Source of the DNA: Alicyclobacillus kakegawensis NBRC 103104
GTDB lineage: Bacteria; Bacillota; Bacilli; Alicyclobacillales; Alicyclobacillaceae
Direction: 5' to 3'
DNA length: 64,000 bases
Assembly (NCBI RefSeq): GCF_001552655.1
Contig: NZ_BCRP01000007.1
Location: 1 to 64,000 of the forward strand
Below, in pieces: positions 6,539 to 13,998 of this stretch. The position numbers and the translations under genes were made by a program. Every line of letters starts with the position of its first letter. The first letter of the stretch is position 1. The notes beneath the pieces were generated by a model, which was not told the DNA's origin, made no database searches, and saw only the letters and a list, made by a program, of their open reading frames with translations.

Positions 6539-6677
6539 AGAAAGTATCCCTCCTCTTTCTTCCGTCGTACCTGCTTCGTGTGTCTTTCTACTCATGGCCC
6601 CATCATCGATTGCGAGTGTGCAGGGTTTATCGCCAGTCTGGACGTCACGATGATTTTAGGCCAACTCCTGAAACCAG

Positions 6678-6755
6678 AGTTAATGTAGAGTATGGAGGGA
6701 AATTCGGTCGTGAGACGGCTTGTATCATAGAAAAGATTAGCTCGTACGCCTCTTT
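6678..6755 (-). promoter_or_regulatory. Cassette R3: sporulation-promoter-like repeat
   Basis: The third copy carries the conserved TTTCTATGATACAAGCCGTC and a -10-like CATACTCTA at 6686-6694 on the minus strand, oriented towards the SpoVIF-like gene. Confidence 0.5.
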
Positions 6756-6763
6756 AAACGAAC

Positions 6764-6798
6764 AATAAAACGCCCCTCATATTGAGGGACGTTTTATT
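6764..6798. terminator. Terminator-like hairpin of cassette R3
   Basis: AATAAAACGCCCCT pairs with AGGGACGTTTTATT with one mismatch. It is a diverged copy of the hairpins at 4107 and 7024 and here no small plus-strand gene follows. On the minus strand it ends the transcript of the 28-aa gene at 6825. Confidence 0.65.
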
Positions 6799-6824
6799 GA
6801 AAATTCACGAGAGACCTTTACCTA

Positions 6825-6911
6825 TCAAAAGAACGGGGTCAGGATGAAAAACAGGACAAAAATGACCAGAAACGCAATCTCAGCTCGGCGCACTGGGAAA
6901 CCTCCATCCAT
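6825..6911 (-). CDS. YjcZ-like 28-residue membrane micro-protein
   Basis: The product MDGGFPVRRAEIAFL continues as a hydrophobic VIFVLFFILTPFF helix and is a shorter paralogue of the 35-aa protein at 3887-3994. From the second Gly onward the two differ by one residue. AGGAGGTGA precedes the ATG at ideal spacing, and the CATACTCTA element of cassette R4 lies 34 bp upstream, exactly as for the paralogue. A single membrane span with a short N-terminal tail is predicted. It is likely expressed late in sporulation by analogy with the family and by its promoter-like element. Confidence 0.78.
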   Translation of the reverse strand: MDGGFPVRRAEIAFLVIFVLFFILTPFF

Positions 6912-6934
6912 TCTAATTCACCTCCTTGCAGACC

Positions 6935-7015
6935 AAAGTTAATGTAGAGTATGGAGGGAAATTCGGTCGTGAGACGGCTTGTATCATAGAAAGGATTAGC
7001 TTGTACGCCCTTTTC
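6935..7015 (-). promoter_or_regulatory. Cassette R4: sporulation-promoter-like repeat
   Basis: It holds TTTCTATGATACAAGCCGTC and CATACTCTA at 6945-6953 on the minus strand. The spacing to the downstream ATG is 34 bp, identical to that in cassette R2. Confidence 0.55.
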
Positions 7016-7023
7016 GGACAAAC

Positions 7024-7056
7024 AATAAAACGCCCCGTATAGAGGGGCGTTTTATT
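7024..7056. terminator. Terminator-like hairpin before 54-aa paralogue B
   Basis: AATAAAACGCCCC pairs perfectly with GGGGCGTTTTATT. As in copy A, it is followed within a few bases by the Shine-Dalgarno GGGGAGG of the 54-aa gene. Confidence 0.7.
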
Positions 7057-7068
7057 AGGGGAGGTTGA

Positions 7069-7233
7069 ATGTACGACGGAGTCTTTGGTGGTTCACCGTT
7101 GGGCAGTTTTAATATATGCAACCACATTTCAAACACAACGGCTTGTACCTATCAATTTAACGAAATAAGACGGTTGTTTATTCCGAGGCTAGACTATGAT
7201 ACATGCCGGTCTGTGAGCCCGATTGAAATCTAG
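7069..7233 (+). CDS. Small 54-residue protein, paralogue B, unknown family
   Basis: The product starts MYDGVFGGSPLGSFNIC and ends VSPIEI. It matches paralogue A at 4152-4316 over its whole length apart from four residues, and both copies keep the same start, stop and ribosome-binding site. Cysteines at C-N-H and D-T-C positions are kept, while two of paralogue A's cysteines are Tyr here. No known domain is apparent. It is placed head-to-head with the 28-aa YjcZ-like gene across cassette R4, so the two may be expressed together. Confidence 0.62.
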   Translation: MYDGVFGGSPLGSFNICNHISNTTACTYQFNEIRRLFIPRLDYDTCRSVSPIEI

Positions 7234-7265
7234 GTGGACAACCACCGCGCATAGTTGTCCACCTA
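7231..7265. terminator. Hairpin after 54-aa paralogue B
   Basis: TAGGTGGACAAC pairs with GTTGTCCACCTA and overlaps the stop codon, as in copy A. Plus-strand sequence after it is AATTTCAT, a weak T-tract. Confidence 0.5.
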
Positions 7266-7537
7266 AATTTCATCACTTGCATGGGGAAAGGCTATTATCG
7301 AATGTCCCTTTAAATTTAGAATAGCGGACATCCCGGAGGAGAACCGTCCGCAATCACAGACCAACCGGGCGATCCGCCGGCCAGTCGTCATCGGCATACT
7401 GGGTTGTCACCAGAACTGATCGGTGGATGTGTTGGATACATCCCGTCGCTCGATCGGTGATCACAGATATCAGGAGAACCGGTTTGAAGTATAAATTTCA
7501 AGATACATGTTTGACGGAAAGCCCGGAAAGAGGTGCG

Positions 7538-8845
7538 CTACACTCGAGTGATTCGCCAAATTACACCGGTATTTGGTATTAATTTACCAAACCCAACGGT
7601 TATGCCCATATCTACAACATACATTCGGCCATCCGTGCCGAATACGACATCGATTGGCCGCTCCAATCCTCCACCTCCTGTCTCAGAAGCGGCATAGCCG
7701 GACCGGTTGACTGCGAAGTTTTTTATCCGCCCAGTCTTTACATTAATCCGTGATATCCGATGGCCGACTCGTGGCGCCGGTTTTCCTCCTGTCGTCGATG
7801 GGGCTTCGCTTCCAAACTCAGCGATATAAACTTCCCCTATAGGTCCGAAGGTAGGATCGTAATTAAAATCAAACCCCATGATTGCCGAATGAGGTGCAAA
7901 ATTGGCGACAGGTGTTGGGGGAGGCATGGGATGTTCCGAAAGCAAAAACGTAGGCTGAGGCTTCCCTTCCGGTTTGAACTGTGGCAAAGTGACCGGCAAT
8001 CCTCCTGTATAATCCGGCCATCCATACCATGCACCAGGCTGAATCCTGTGAAACTCGTCCGGTGAATTGGCAATCGGACGACTTCCCCGCTCATCCGCAC
8101 CGTGATTCGATGCAAATAGACGATTTTTACGATCAAATTTGATTCGAAACGGATTGCGCAATCCCCATGCCACCAATTCCAGTTGCGTACCATCCGGGTT
8201 GGCCCGTAAAATGCTGCCGCTGGCCTTCACCACGCCTTTGATCCGTTCCCTTGGCTTTGCTGGCACACCGAACGGAGAGTAGGCCCCAGTCACCGCTTGA
8301 TCTTGTGCTTCCTTCGAAAAAACGTTCTTTGAGACGAAGTTTTGACCCGTCAAACGGATGGATACACCAGGATAGTCATGGAAAAAAGGATATTTCTTCA
8401 CCCACCTATTATCTTCGCCGACCACACCGGAGTTCGTTGCCGTACCTTGTCCGAAATACATTTTTCCATCTGGCCCAAAAACCACCTGGTTGTTGTGATG
8501 ATCGCCCCAACTTGGCAGTCCACTCAGGATATCCTGTTTTTTGCCGTCCGGTTTTACAACCGTGATGGTTCCTCGATGGGAAACATAAATATCCCCGTGA
8601 TAGAAATTAATTCCTGTCAGGGGAGGATTGAAGCCTTCCGCAATCACAACAAAGCCAGTCGATGTATACTTCAGAACCTTCCCGTTGCCATCGGTGATCC
8701 CGGCATCTGCGAGAAGCATATCTCCTTCGTCTGTAAACACCAAATTGATGGGTGCCATTAAACCTTCAGCGAAAACGTCAATCTTATATTTCGAAGATAT
8801 GGCGATATCATCGGGATTCAAGGGTCTAGCTTTGTCCAAAGCCAA
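7538..8845 (-). CDS. PQQ-type glucose/sorbosone dehydrogenase-like beta-propeller protein
   Basis: The 435-residue protein shows propeller-blade repeats such as NQVVFGPDGKMYFGQG, RNPFRIKFDRKNRLFASNHG and RPIDVVFGTDGRMYVVDMG. These are typical of the soluble PQQ sugar dehydrogenase and sorbosone dehydrogenase family. No signal peptide is visible, so it appears cytoplasmic, and whether it binds PQQ is unknown; no PQQ genes are in the window. The TTG start at 8845 follows AGGAAGG at good spacing. The gene stands alone, with a decayed transposon end upstream. Confidence 0.78.
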   Translation of the reverse strand: MALDKARPLNPDDIAISSKYKIDVFAEGLMAPINLVFTDEGDMLLADAGITDGNGKVLKYTSTGFVVIAEGFNPPLTGINFYHGDIYVSHRGTITVVKPDGKKQDILSGLPSWGDHHNNQVVFGPDGKMYFGQGTATNSGVVGEDNRWVKKYPFFHDYPGVSIRLTGQNFVSKNVFSKEAQDQAVTGAYSPFGVPAKPRERIKGVVKASGSILRANPDGTQLELVAWGLRNPFRIKFDRKNRLFASNHGADERGSRPIANSPDEFHRIQPGAWYGWPDYTGGLPVTLPQFKPEGKPQPTFLLSEHPMPPPTPVANFAPHSAIMGFDFNYDPTFGPIGEVYIAEFGSEAPSTTGGKPAPRVGHRISRINVKTGRIKNFAVNRSGYAASETGGGGLERPIDVVFGTDGRMYVVDMGITVGFGKLIPNTGVIWRITRV

Positions 8846-8909
8846 TCTTTCCCTTCCTGGTGTTCATCTCTATAAGCATATGTCGGCAGGGCTTGCCCCT
8901 AGCCAATGT

Positions 8910-9110
8910 GGTCTGTCGTTTGGGTCATGACCCCCATCCCTAAAGGGCGGGGCTTGCAGGTGTAGCATGCGCTATCCCGCGTATGGCTGCATGACTTCAG
9001 CCCTGCGGCCAATGTTAACCGCAAACCGCAGCGATGCCATCCGCAAGCGACTACCATTTGCCGGACTGCTACTGACTTGGAAGCTATGGATTGTGGTAGC
9101 CGAGGAAGTG
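8910..9110 (-). mobile_element. Probable remnant of an IS200/IS605-type right end
   Basis: On the minus strand CTGCAAGCCCCGCCCTTTAG is followed by GGATGGGGGTCATGACC. This CCCC..stem..GGGG plus TCATGAC layout is typical of the 3' end of IS200/IS605 elements, where the tnpB-associated guide RNA ends. Upstream frames with repeated Cys residues look like a decayed tnpB tail, but no usable gene remains. Assignment rests on recall of the end motif only. Confidence 0.4.
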
Positions 9111-9118
9111 GCCTTTGT

Positions 9119-10213
9119 CTATTCTCCAGGGGCATAAACCTGGACACACACTGGCCTGTGAATCGGATAGGTGTAGCCTGTTGGCCGCAACTGTCCCCTG
9201 TCATTCGGAGAAAATACGTGCAGGCGGTCATCATCCTGACTGGCTACAATCATGTACCAGCCATCCGGGGTCAGCTCAAAGTTGCGCGGGGTTCGCCCGC
9301 CCGCGTGGACATGCCCGAGACTGGTGAGTTCCCCATTCTCACCGATTAAAAAACAGGCGATACTGTCATGCCCCCGGTTGGAAGCATAGAGGAAACGTCC
9401 GCTTGGACTGACATGGATATCCGCAGCAGTGTTTGCTGCGGCGGAACATCCAGGAGGAAGCAGAGAGACATGGCCTCGCTCAACCATCCGGCCCTGCGCA
9501 CGGTCGAACGCATAACAGACAATCGTCGAATCGAGCTCACAACAGACGTAGACGCAGGAAGAGCGAGGATGGAAAGCCGCGTGCCGAGGGCCGGCGCCCG
9601 CTCGGGTTCGGATGGAACCGTGCGGCTGCAGTGCTCCCGTGGTTTCATCCAGGCGGTATACGATGGCCTGGTCCAGGCCTAAATCCGGGACCAGAATCCA
9701 CGGGGATTGCAGGACGGGCATGGCGCTGTGGGGGTGCGGCCCCTCTTGCCGATCCGGCCGCAAACCGCGTCCGTGATGTACGACACGCATCGCCACCTCC
9801 CCGATGCGTCCGTCGGGCCCGAGCGGGAGGGTGCAGACACTACCGCTCCCATAATTCGTGACCACCAGGAATTTATCCTGCCCCGCAAATTGAATGTGGC
9901 AAGGAGCCGCCCCGTCTGTGGCGGCTCGATTGTGCGTCCGGAGCTTGCGGGACGCACGATCGACAAGAAGCGAAACAACCTGACCCTCGTCCGTTTCACT
10001 GACGGAATAGAGCCAGGCACCCGACGGGTGAACCGCGAGAAATGATGGATTTTCGATACCTGAAATCGAATCCACGTGAGCAAACTGCCCGGTGCACGGG
10101 TTCATTTGCAACCAGTGGATACCAGCTTCGTTAGCGGCGCTGTAGGATCCGATGAATATGTCAAACCATGTACGGGCCGGTTGTCCCGGCATGGGGGACA
10201 TTGCGGACACCAT
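9119..10213 (-). CDS. Lactonase family beta-propeller (6-phosphogluconolactonase-like)
   Basis: The roughly 364-residue protein has the seven-bladed lactonase architecture: FIGSYSAANEAGIHWLQMN at the start, then HPHSAMPV, GAGPRHAAFHP, GRFLYASNRGHDSIA and RTPRNFELTPDGWYMIVASQ. These motifs are shared with YkgB/Pgl-type 6-phosphogluconolactonases, which open 6-phosphogluconolactone in the pentose phosphate route. A position next to a sugar-dehydrogenase-like gene would fit lactone hydrolysis, but the two are not an operon. The ATG at 10213 was preferred over an extended frame at 10252; several closely spaced starts make the exact N-terminus uncertain. Confidence 0.8.
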   Translation of the reverse strand: MVSAMSPMPGQPARTWFDIFIGSYSAANEAGIHWLQMNPCTGQFAHVDSISGIENPSFLAVHPSGAWLYSVSETDEGQVVSLLVDRASRKLRTHNRAATDGAAPCHIQFAGQDKFLVVTNYGSGSVCTLPLGPDGRIGEVAMRVVHHGRGLRPDRQEGPHPHSAMPVLQSPWILVPDLGLDQAIVYRLDETTGALQPHGSIRTRAGAGPRHAAFHPRSSCVYVCCELDSTIVCYAFDRAQGRMVERGHVSLLPPGCSAAANTAADIHVSPSGRFLYASNRGHDSIACFLIGENGELTSLGHVHAGGRTPRNFELTPDGWYMIVASQDDDRLHVFSPNDRGQLRPTGYTYPIHRPVCVQVYAPGE

Positions 10214-11014
10214 CCTTTCTATCCCACCTTCACAAAAGTGAAAACCACACACCGATTACCCCAGGTATGGAGGAACTCATCCTGTGGCTATGCTGTAAAG
10301 GATGCGGAAAATTGCCGAACACCAACATTTCCGGGAGGCATCTTGATGGATCGAGCCAAGGCTGTATTGTTCACGCGAATTTTTCCAACCACGGAGCGGA
10401 TTTGCGATCACGGTTGCCAAGATCTTGTCCAGGTTACAAATGTGGTTGACGGCACGTCATGGTGCCTCTGCGTGCTCTCGTTTGAGCGTTTCCTCGGCCA
10501 AGGCATGGCCGCAATCGATGAGTACTCCCGCCTTGAATCTTGGTCCGGAGACGGATCGTCCGTGAGTTGAATGCCCCTCGCCCTGGTATCCGCGTCGCAT
10601 GACATGGGTCCCAAAGCCGAATGTACCCGTCTGTTCTATCCCGGCCCTTTGTTCCCACAACTAAGTACCTTCCCCTCGCGCGTATGACCTTTGTAATCCT
10701 TTGTAAATCAGACTAATCCATCAAATGAGTCCATGCAACGAGGGGCTCGTGCCATCTGTATCCCAGCCTTCCATTTTCCTTACGGCCGGCGGCTTCTCTC
10801 CCGCCCCGGCGAAACTCGCACAGAGACCCGCTCCGGTGCGCTCAATCCGGCGTAGTTCATGGCGTAGTTCATTTAGACTATGTCGACCCGTCCACAAGGG
10901 CTGGTTCACTGTGGTTGGTGGTGCGCATGCAAATCTACCCGTTTTCGTCTCCACTTGGCCTGGCGTTCGGGTAGACTGGAGACAGATGCAGAGACCGGAC
11001 GGGAGGCTGTATTT
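10214..11014. other. Long intergenic stretch without a supported gene
   Basis: Several short frames on both strands lack Shine-Dalgarno sites and known motifs. A minus-strand frame at 10457-10660 has a protein-like composition but overlaps a comparable frame in another phase. The region separates the propeller genes from the respiratory region and may hold decayed sequence. Confidence 0.5.
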
Positions 11015-12328
11015 GTGCAAACGTCGACGAAAAAACACCTCTCCGCCACCGTTGCCTATCTGCTGGCCGGGCTGTTGATTGTCTCTGCCTGCCTGGCTGT
11101 GACCGGGTGGGCCCTACCGGAATGGGCTGGCGGTCAGTGGTGGACAAAGACAACGGTGAGTCTCCTGCATGGCGTGTTGCTCGGGTTTCTGCTCACAGTG
11201 GCGTACGGCGTGCTGTATCAGGTCGTCCCCATCGCTTTTCAAGCACCGCCGATGCCGCGCCACGTGCTGTACTGGCATCTCCCGCTGCACCTAGCAGCCA
11301 CAGCCGGGTTATTGCTGGGCTTTGTTGCACACCTGATGTGGTTGACCACATTGGGCGGACTGGGAGTGTTGGCGGCTTTGCTGGCGTTTCTCCATTTCTT
11401 GTATCACAGAAGCTACACACACGCACGCAACCGGACCCCCGTTTACCGCATGCTGGTCATTCCGATGCTGGGGTTGGTCCTTACCTTTTTGTTCGGACTG
11501 GATCAAGCTGCTCGACCGGCAGGCGTCGACGGACACCTAGTGCTCACACACGCGGTTCTGGGCGGGCTGGTGTTTTGGGGCGGATTGGTTATGGTCATCT
11601 CCTATAAGTTCGTCCCTATGTTCGCGCTCAGTCACGGGTACCGTGCATCATTGCCCCGGACGGCAGCATTTTATTTTGCAGGCTGTGGCCTTCTGGCCGC
11701 CATCCAGTTTGCCCAGCACCTGCAGCCAACCTTGTCCGTATCCGGCGCCTCCTGGCTGCGATGCGTCGATGCGCTCTCCGCGGCGGCCACTCTCGTCGGT
11801 TTGGGCTTGTTCAGCCTGGATATGCAGCGGATTGTGGCATCCCGCAAGCGCAGGCGAATGGTCTTTCCGCTGCGCGTAGCCCTCGCTGCCCTCTGTGTGA
11901 TGCTTGTGAGCGAGGCTTTGCTGGCCATCTGTGCGGCTGTACCGGACCTGCGCCTGCTGGTCGTGACGGCATACCTATTTCTGTTTGCCGGCTTGGTCCC
12001 ATTGGTCTTCGCCTATACGCAAAAAATCGTACCCTTTCTTTGGTTTGAGTATCGCTTCAGCAAGCGGCCCGAGCGCAAGTCGGCTCCGCTCATCGACGAC
12101 ATGGTGCCGCCTCGCTTGGCGTGCGCCGCTCTCACGCTGTACGCATTAGGTACCCTGTTGGGGTGCCTTCTCATCTGCGGCTTGGTGCCCATTGCATGGC
12201 AGCAGGCCGGAGCCTGCGTCAGTGCGGCATTGACCACCGCGGGCGCACTCATCCTGTTCACCGCGCTGTGCCATGTATTGACCATAGGCGGTCAAAGACC
12301 TGCCGAAGAGTCGAGCGGTGGTCACTGA
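11015..12328 (+). CDS. Polytopic membrane protein resembling heme-copper oxidase subunit I
   Basis: The 437-residue protein has about twelve predicted membrane helices. Segments such as LHGVLLGFLLTVAYGVLYQV, HLAATAGLLLGFVAHL and LTHAVLGGLVFWGGL place histidines in helices in a way that recalls cbb3-type subunit I and NnrS-like relatives. The full set of catalytic ligands (HH pair and cross-linked His-Tyr) is not apparent, so oxidase activity is doubtful. The GTG at 11015 follows GGGAGG by eight bases; the frame upstream has soluble, unlikely sequence. It lies 64 bp before another membrane protein gene and a few kb from ctaA, ctaB and qoxABCD, so a role in respiration, heme or NO handling is plausible but unproven. 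Confidence 0.6.
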   Translation: MQTSTKKHLSATVAYLLAGLLIVSACLAVTGWALPEWAGGQWWTKTTVSLLHGVLLGFLLTVAYGVLYQVVPIAFQAPPMPRHVLYWHLPLHLAATAGLLLGFVAHLMWLTTLGGLGVLAALLAFLHFLYHRSYTHARNRTPVYRMLVIPMLGLVLTFLFGLDQAARPAGVDGHLVLTHAVLGGLVFWGGLVMVISYKFVPMFALSHGYRASLPRTAAFYFAGCGLLAAIQFAQHLQPTLSVSGASWLRCVDALSAAATLVGLGLFSLDMQRIVASRKRRRMVFPLRVALAALCVMLVSEALLAICAAVPDLRLLVVTAYLFLFAGLVPLVFAYTQKIVPFLWFEYRFSKRPERKSAPLIDDMVPPRLACAALTLYALGTLLGCLLICGLVPIAWQQAGACVSAALTTAGALILFTALCHVLTIGGQRPAEESSGGH

Positions 12329-12392
12329 ACCAACCGCGATGGTCCGTTCGGACTAGGCAGTGACTAGTTCCCATGGAACTGGAGTGAAAGTT

Positions 12393-13091
12393 TTGAAAGC
12401 TGTACAATACTGCAGAATGAGATGGATTTCCGCCCGACACGCTTGGTCCACCATCTGGTGGCACCGCAACAACCTCGTGGAAAGCCCGGTGATTTCCGTC
12501 GTGAAATGGTCCAATAGGTGGCATCGCCCCCGTCACGCGCTCGCCCGTATGGACGCTTGGCTGATTGATTTCCTGCAGAGACGCTTTAACCTGCTGATGG
12601 CTCTCGTCCTCGTCGGTCTGTGCGTGTGGGGATTGGTGTCTGGGTTCGCATGGTTTGTCCTGGGCACGGCGGCCGTCGGCGCTCTGAGTTATTTCATGGG
12701 CCTGACCGTTTCTCTGCTCTGTGGAATCGCGTTTACCGGCGCGGACATTGGACTGGGCGTCGGGATGGGTGCGAATTGGAGCGTATCGCCCATCTTGTTG
12801 CAATGCGTGGGATACGGCTGCAGCGCATGGCTCGGCTTTCGCCACAAGCAGCAGCAGGAGCAAGCGAAACAGCGGTTGCTGACCAGCCAAGACGGCCATG
12901 AACCCCAGGTTCTGCCCTGGGCCGTTGTCAACGAAATCCGCACATCGCTGGCCGCCGTTCGTTTCCTGCTGTTTCCGCTGCACGAGGAACACACCAGCCA
13001 GGAACTGAAGAAAGCCACGGACGAACTGTCACGCTTGGAAGCGATCTTTACAGAAATTGAGCAGGAGGAGATGCAGAAAAAGCGGCGCTAA
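12393..13091 (+). CDS. Membrane protein with histidine-kinase-like H-box lacking His
   Basis: The 232-residue protein has four predicted membrane helices (about residues 60-150). A cytoplasmic tail of about 75 residues follows. The tail contains VVNEIRTSLAAVRFLLFPL then a coiled segment ending EIEQEEMQKKRR. This resembles the dimerisation helix of histidine kinases (HExRTPLxxI), but the phospho-accepting His is Asn and there is no ATPase domain. It may bind or modulate the neighbouring kinase or be a degenerate sensor. The TTG start with GGAG eight bases upstream is the best supported of several. It converges with the response regulator gene, overlapping its end by 4 bp. Confidence 0.6.
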   Translation: MKAVQYCRMRWISARHAWSTIWWHRNNLVESPVISVVKWSNRWHRPRHALARMDAWLIDFLQRRFNLLMALVLVGLCVWGLVSGFAWFVLGTAAVGALSYFMGLTVSLLCGIAFTGADIGLGVGMGANWSVSPILLQCVGYGCSAWLGFRHKQQQEQAKQRLLTSQDGHEPQVLPWAVVNEIRTSLAAVRFLLFPLHEEHTSQELKKATDELSRLEAIFTEIEQEEMQKKRR

Positions 13092-13783
13092 CTCTGCGAT
13101 GCGTCATCCCCTTGACCGGGAATCGTGTATCCCTCTCGGACCGCATACGCAGCCGCCTGTGCCCGGTTGTTCAAATGCAACTTGTCCAGGATGTTGCGCA
13201 CATGGTTGCGCACCGTGTTTTCGCTGATGAACAGCGCGCGAGCGATGTCGCGGTTGCTGGCCCCCACGCTCAGGTGCCGCAACACTTCTACCTCGCGGTC
13301 GGTCAGTTTTTCCACCCCTTCGTCCTGACTCGCCGGCTGTGGGTTATTGAGCTCCGTAATGATGCGCATCGCCAAGTTACCAGGGATGACAGGTTCCCCG
13401 GCGTGCACCCGACGAACGGCTTCCATCACTTCAGTGGGACTCGCGTTCTTCAAAATGTATCCTGCCGCGCCGTTCTTCACAGCCTCGAACAGTGTCTCTT
13501 CGGCATCCGACACGGTAAGGATGAGTATGGACACATCCGGGAACTGCCGCTTAATCAGCAGCGTGGCTTCCAAGCCGTTGCACACCGGCATGTTGATGTC
13601 CATCAAGACAACATCCGGGCGGAGTTCAGCGCATTGTCGCAAAGCCTCCTGGCCGTTCGCAGCTTCCCCCACCACCGCGATGTCATCTGCCCGTTCGAGA
13701 ATCGCCCGCACGCCTTGCCGAAACAACTCGTGGTCATCCACCACCAACACGCCAATAGCAGCTTTCGGTTCGCCAAGGTCCAT
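13088..13783 (-). CDS. NarL/LuxR-type response regulator
   Basis: The 231-residue regulator has a receiver domain beginning IGVLVVDDHELFRQGVRAIL, with the phospho-accepting Asp in DVVLMDINMP and the conserved Lys in GYILKNASPTE. The C-terminal helix-turn-helix reads LTDREVEVLRHLSVGASNRD, the LuxR/GerE type. The ATG at 13783 is preferred because GGAGG lies eight bases upstream; the longer frame has low-quality sequence. The kinase gene starts divergently 215 bp away, so the two form a two-component system. Targets are unknown, but the neighbouring heme A and quinol oxidase genes are candidates. Confidence 0.92.
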   Translation of the reverse strand: MDLGEPKAAIGVLVVDDHELFRQGVRAILERADDIAVVGEAANGQEALRQCAELRPDVVLMDINMPVCNGLEATLLIKRQFPDVSILILTVSDAEETLFEAVKNGAAGYILKNASPTEVMEAVRRVHAGEPVIPGNLAMRIITELNNPQPASQDEGVEKLTDREVEVLRHLSVGASNRDIARALFISENTVRNHVRNILDKLHLNNRAQAAAYAVREGYTIPGQGDDASQS

Positions 13784-13998
13784 ACCTATCGCCTCCACTT
13801 CATACCTCTCGGCAAGATCCATGATAGCGCTCCGGCGCTGCCGGTGCACGCCCGCCACGCGTGTCGGACTGTGTCGGAACCGTGACAACATATGGGAGCC
13901 TCTGGCTACCGCCATGTGCGATTCATTACAATGGAATTACGCGAAGGGAATTCGCTGGTGTGCCTGGCACACCCATCGGGGAACGGAGTGGATATTGG

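Larger units (their letters stand above)
6823..7265. repeat. Duplicated block, copy B
   Basis: This block repeats 3885-4350 in the same orientation: YjcZ-like gene, cassette, hairpin, 54-aa gene and final hairpin. Together the copies are direct repeats about 2.9 kb apart around aroF. Confidence 0.85.

Noticed and set aside
6839..7021. 60-codon minus-strand frame
   Set aside because: It overlaps the 28-aa YjcZ-like gene in another phase; the latter has the correct ribosome-binding site and a paralogue.
10408..10660. Three overlapping minus-strand frames
   Set aside because: They overlap in different phases, lack ribosome-binding sites and match nothing recognisable, so no gene is called.
12258..12992. 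244-codon minus-strand frame
   Set aside because: It is antisense to the membrane protein gene with the H-box-like tail and has shadow-type composition.
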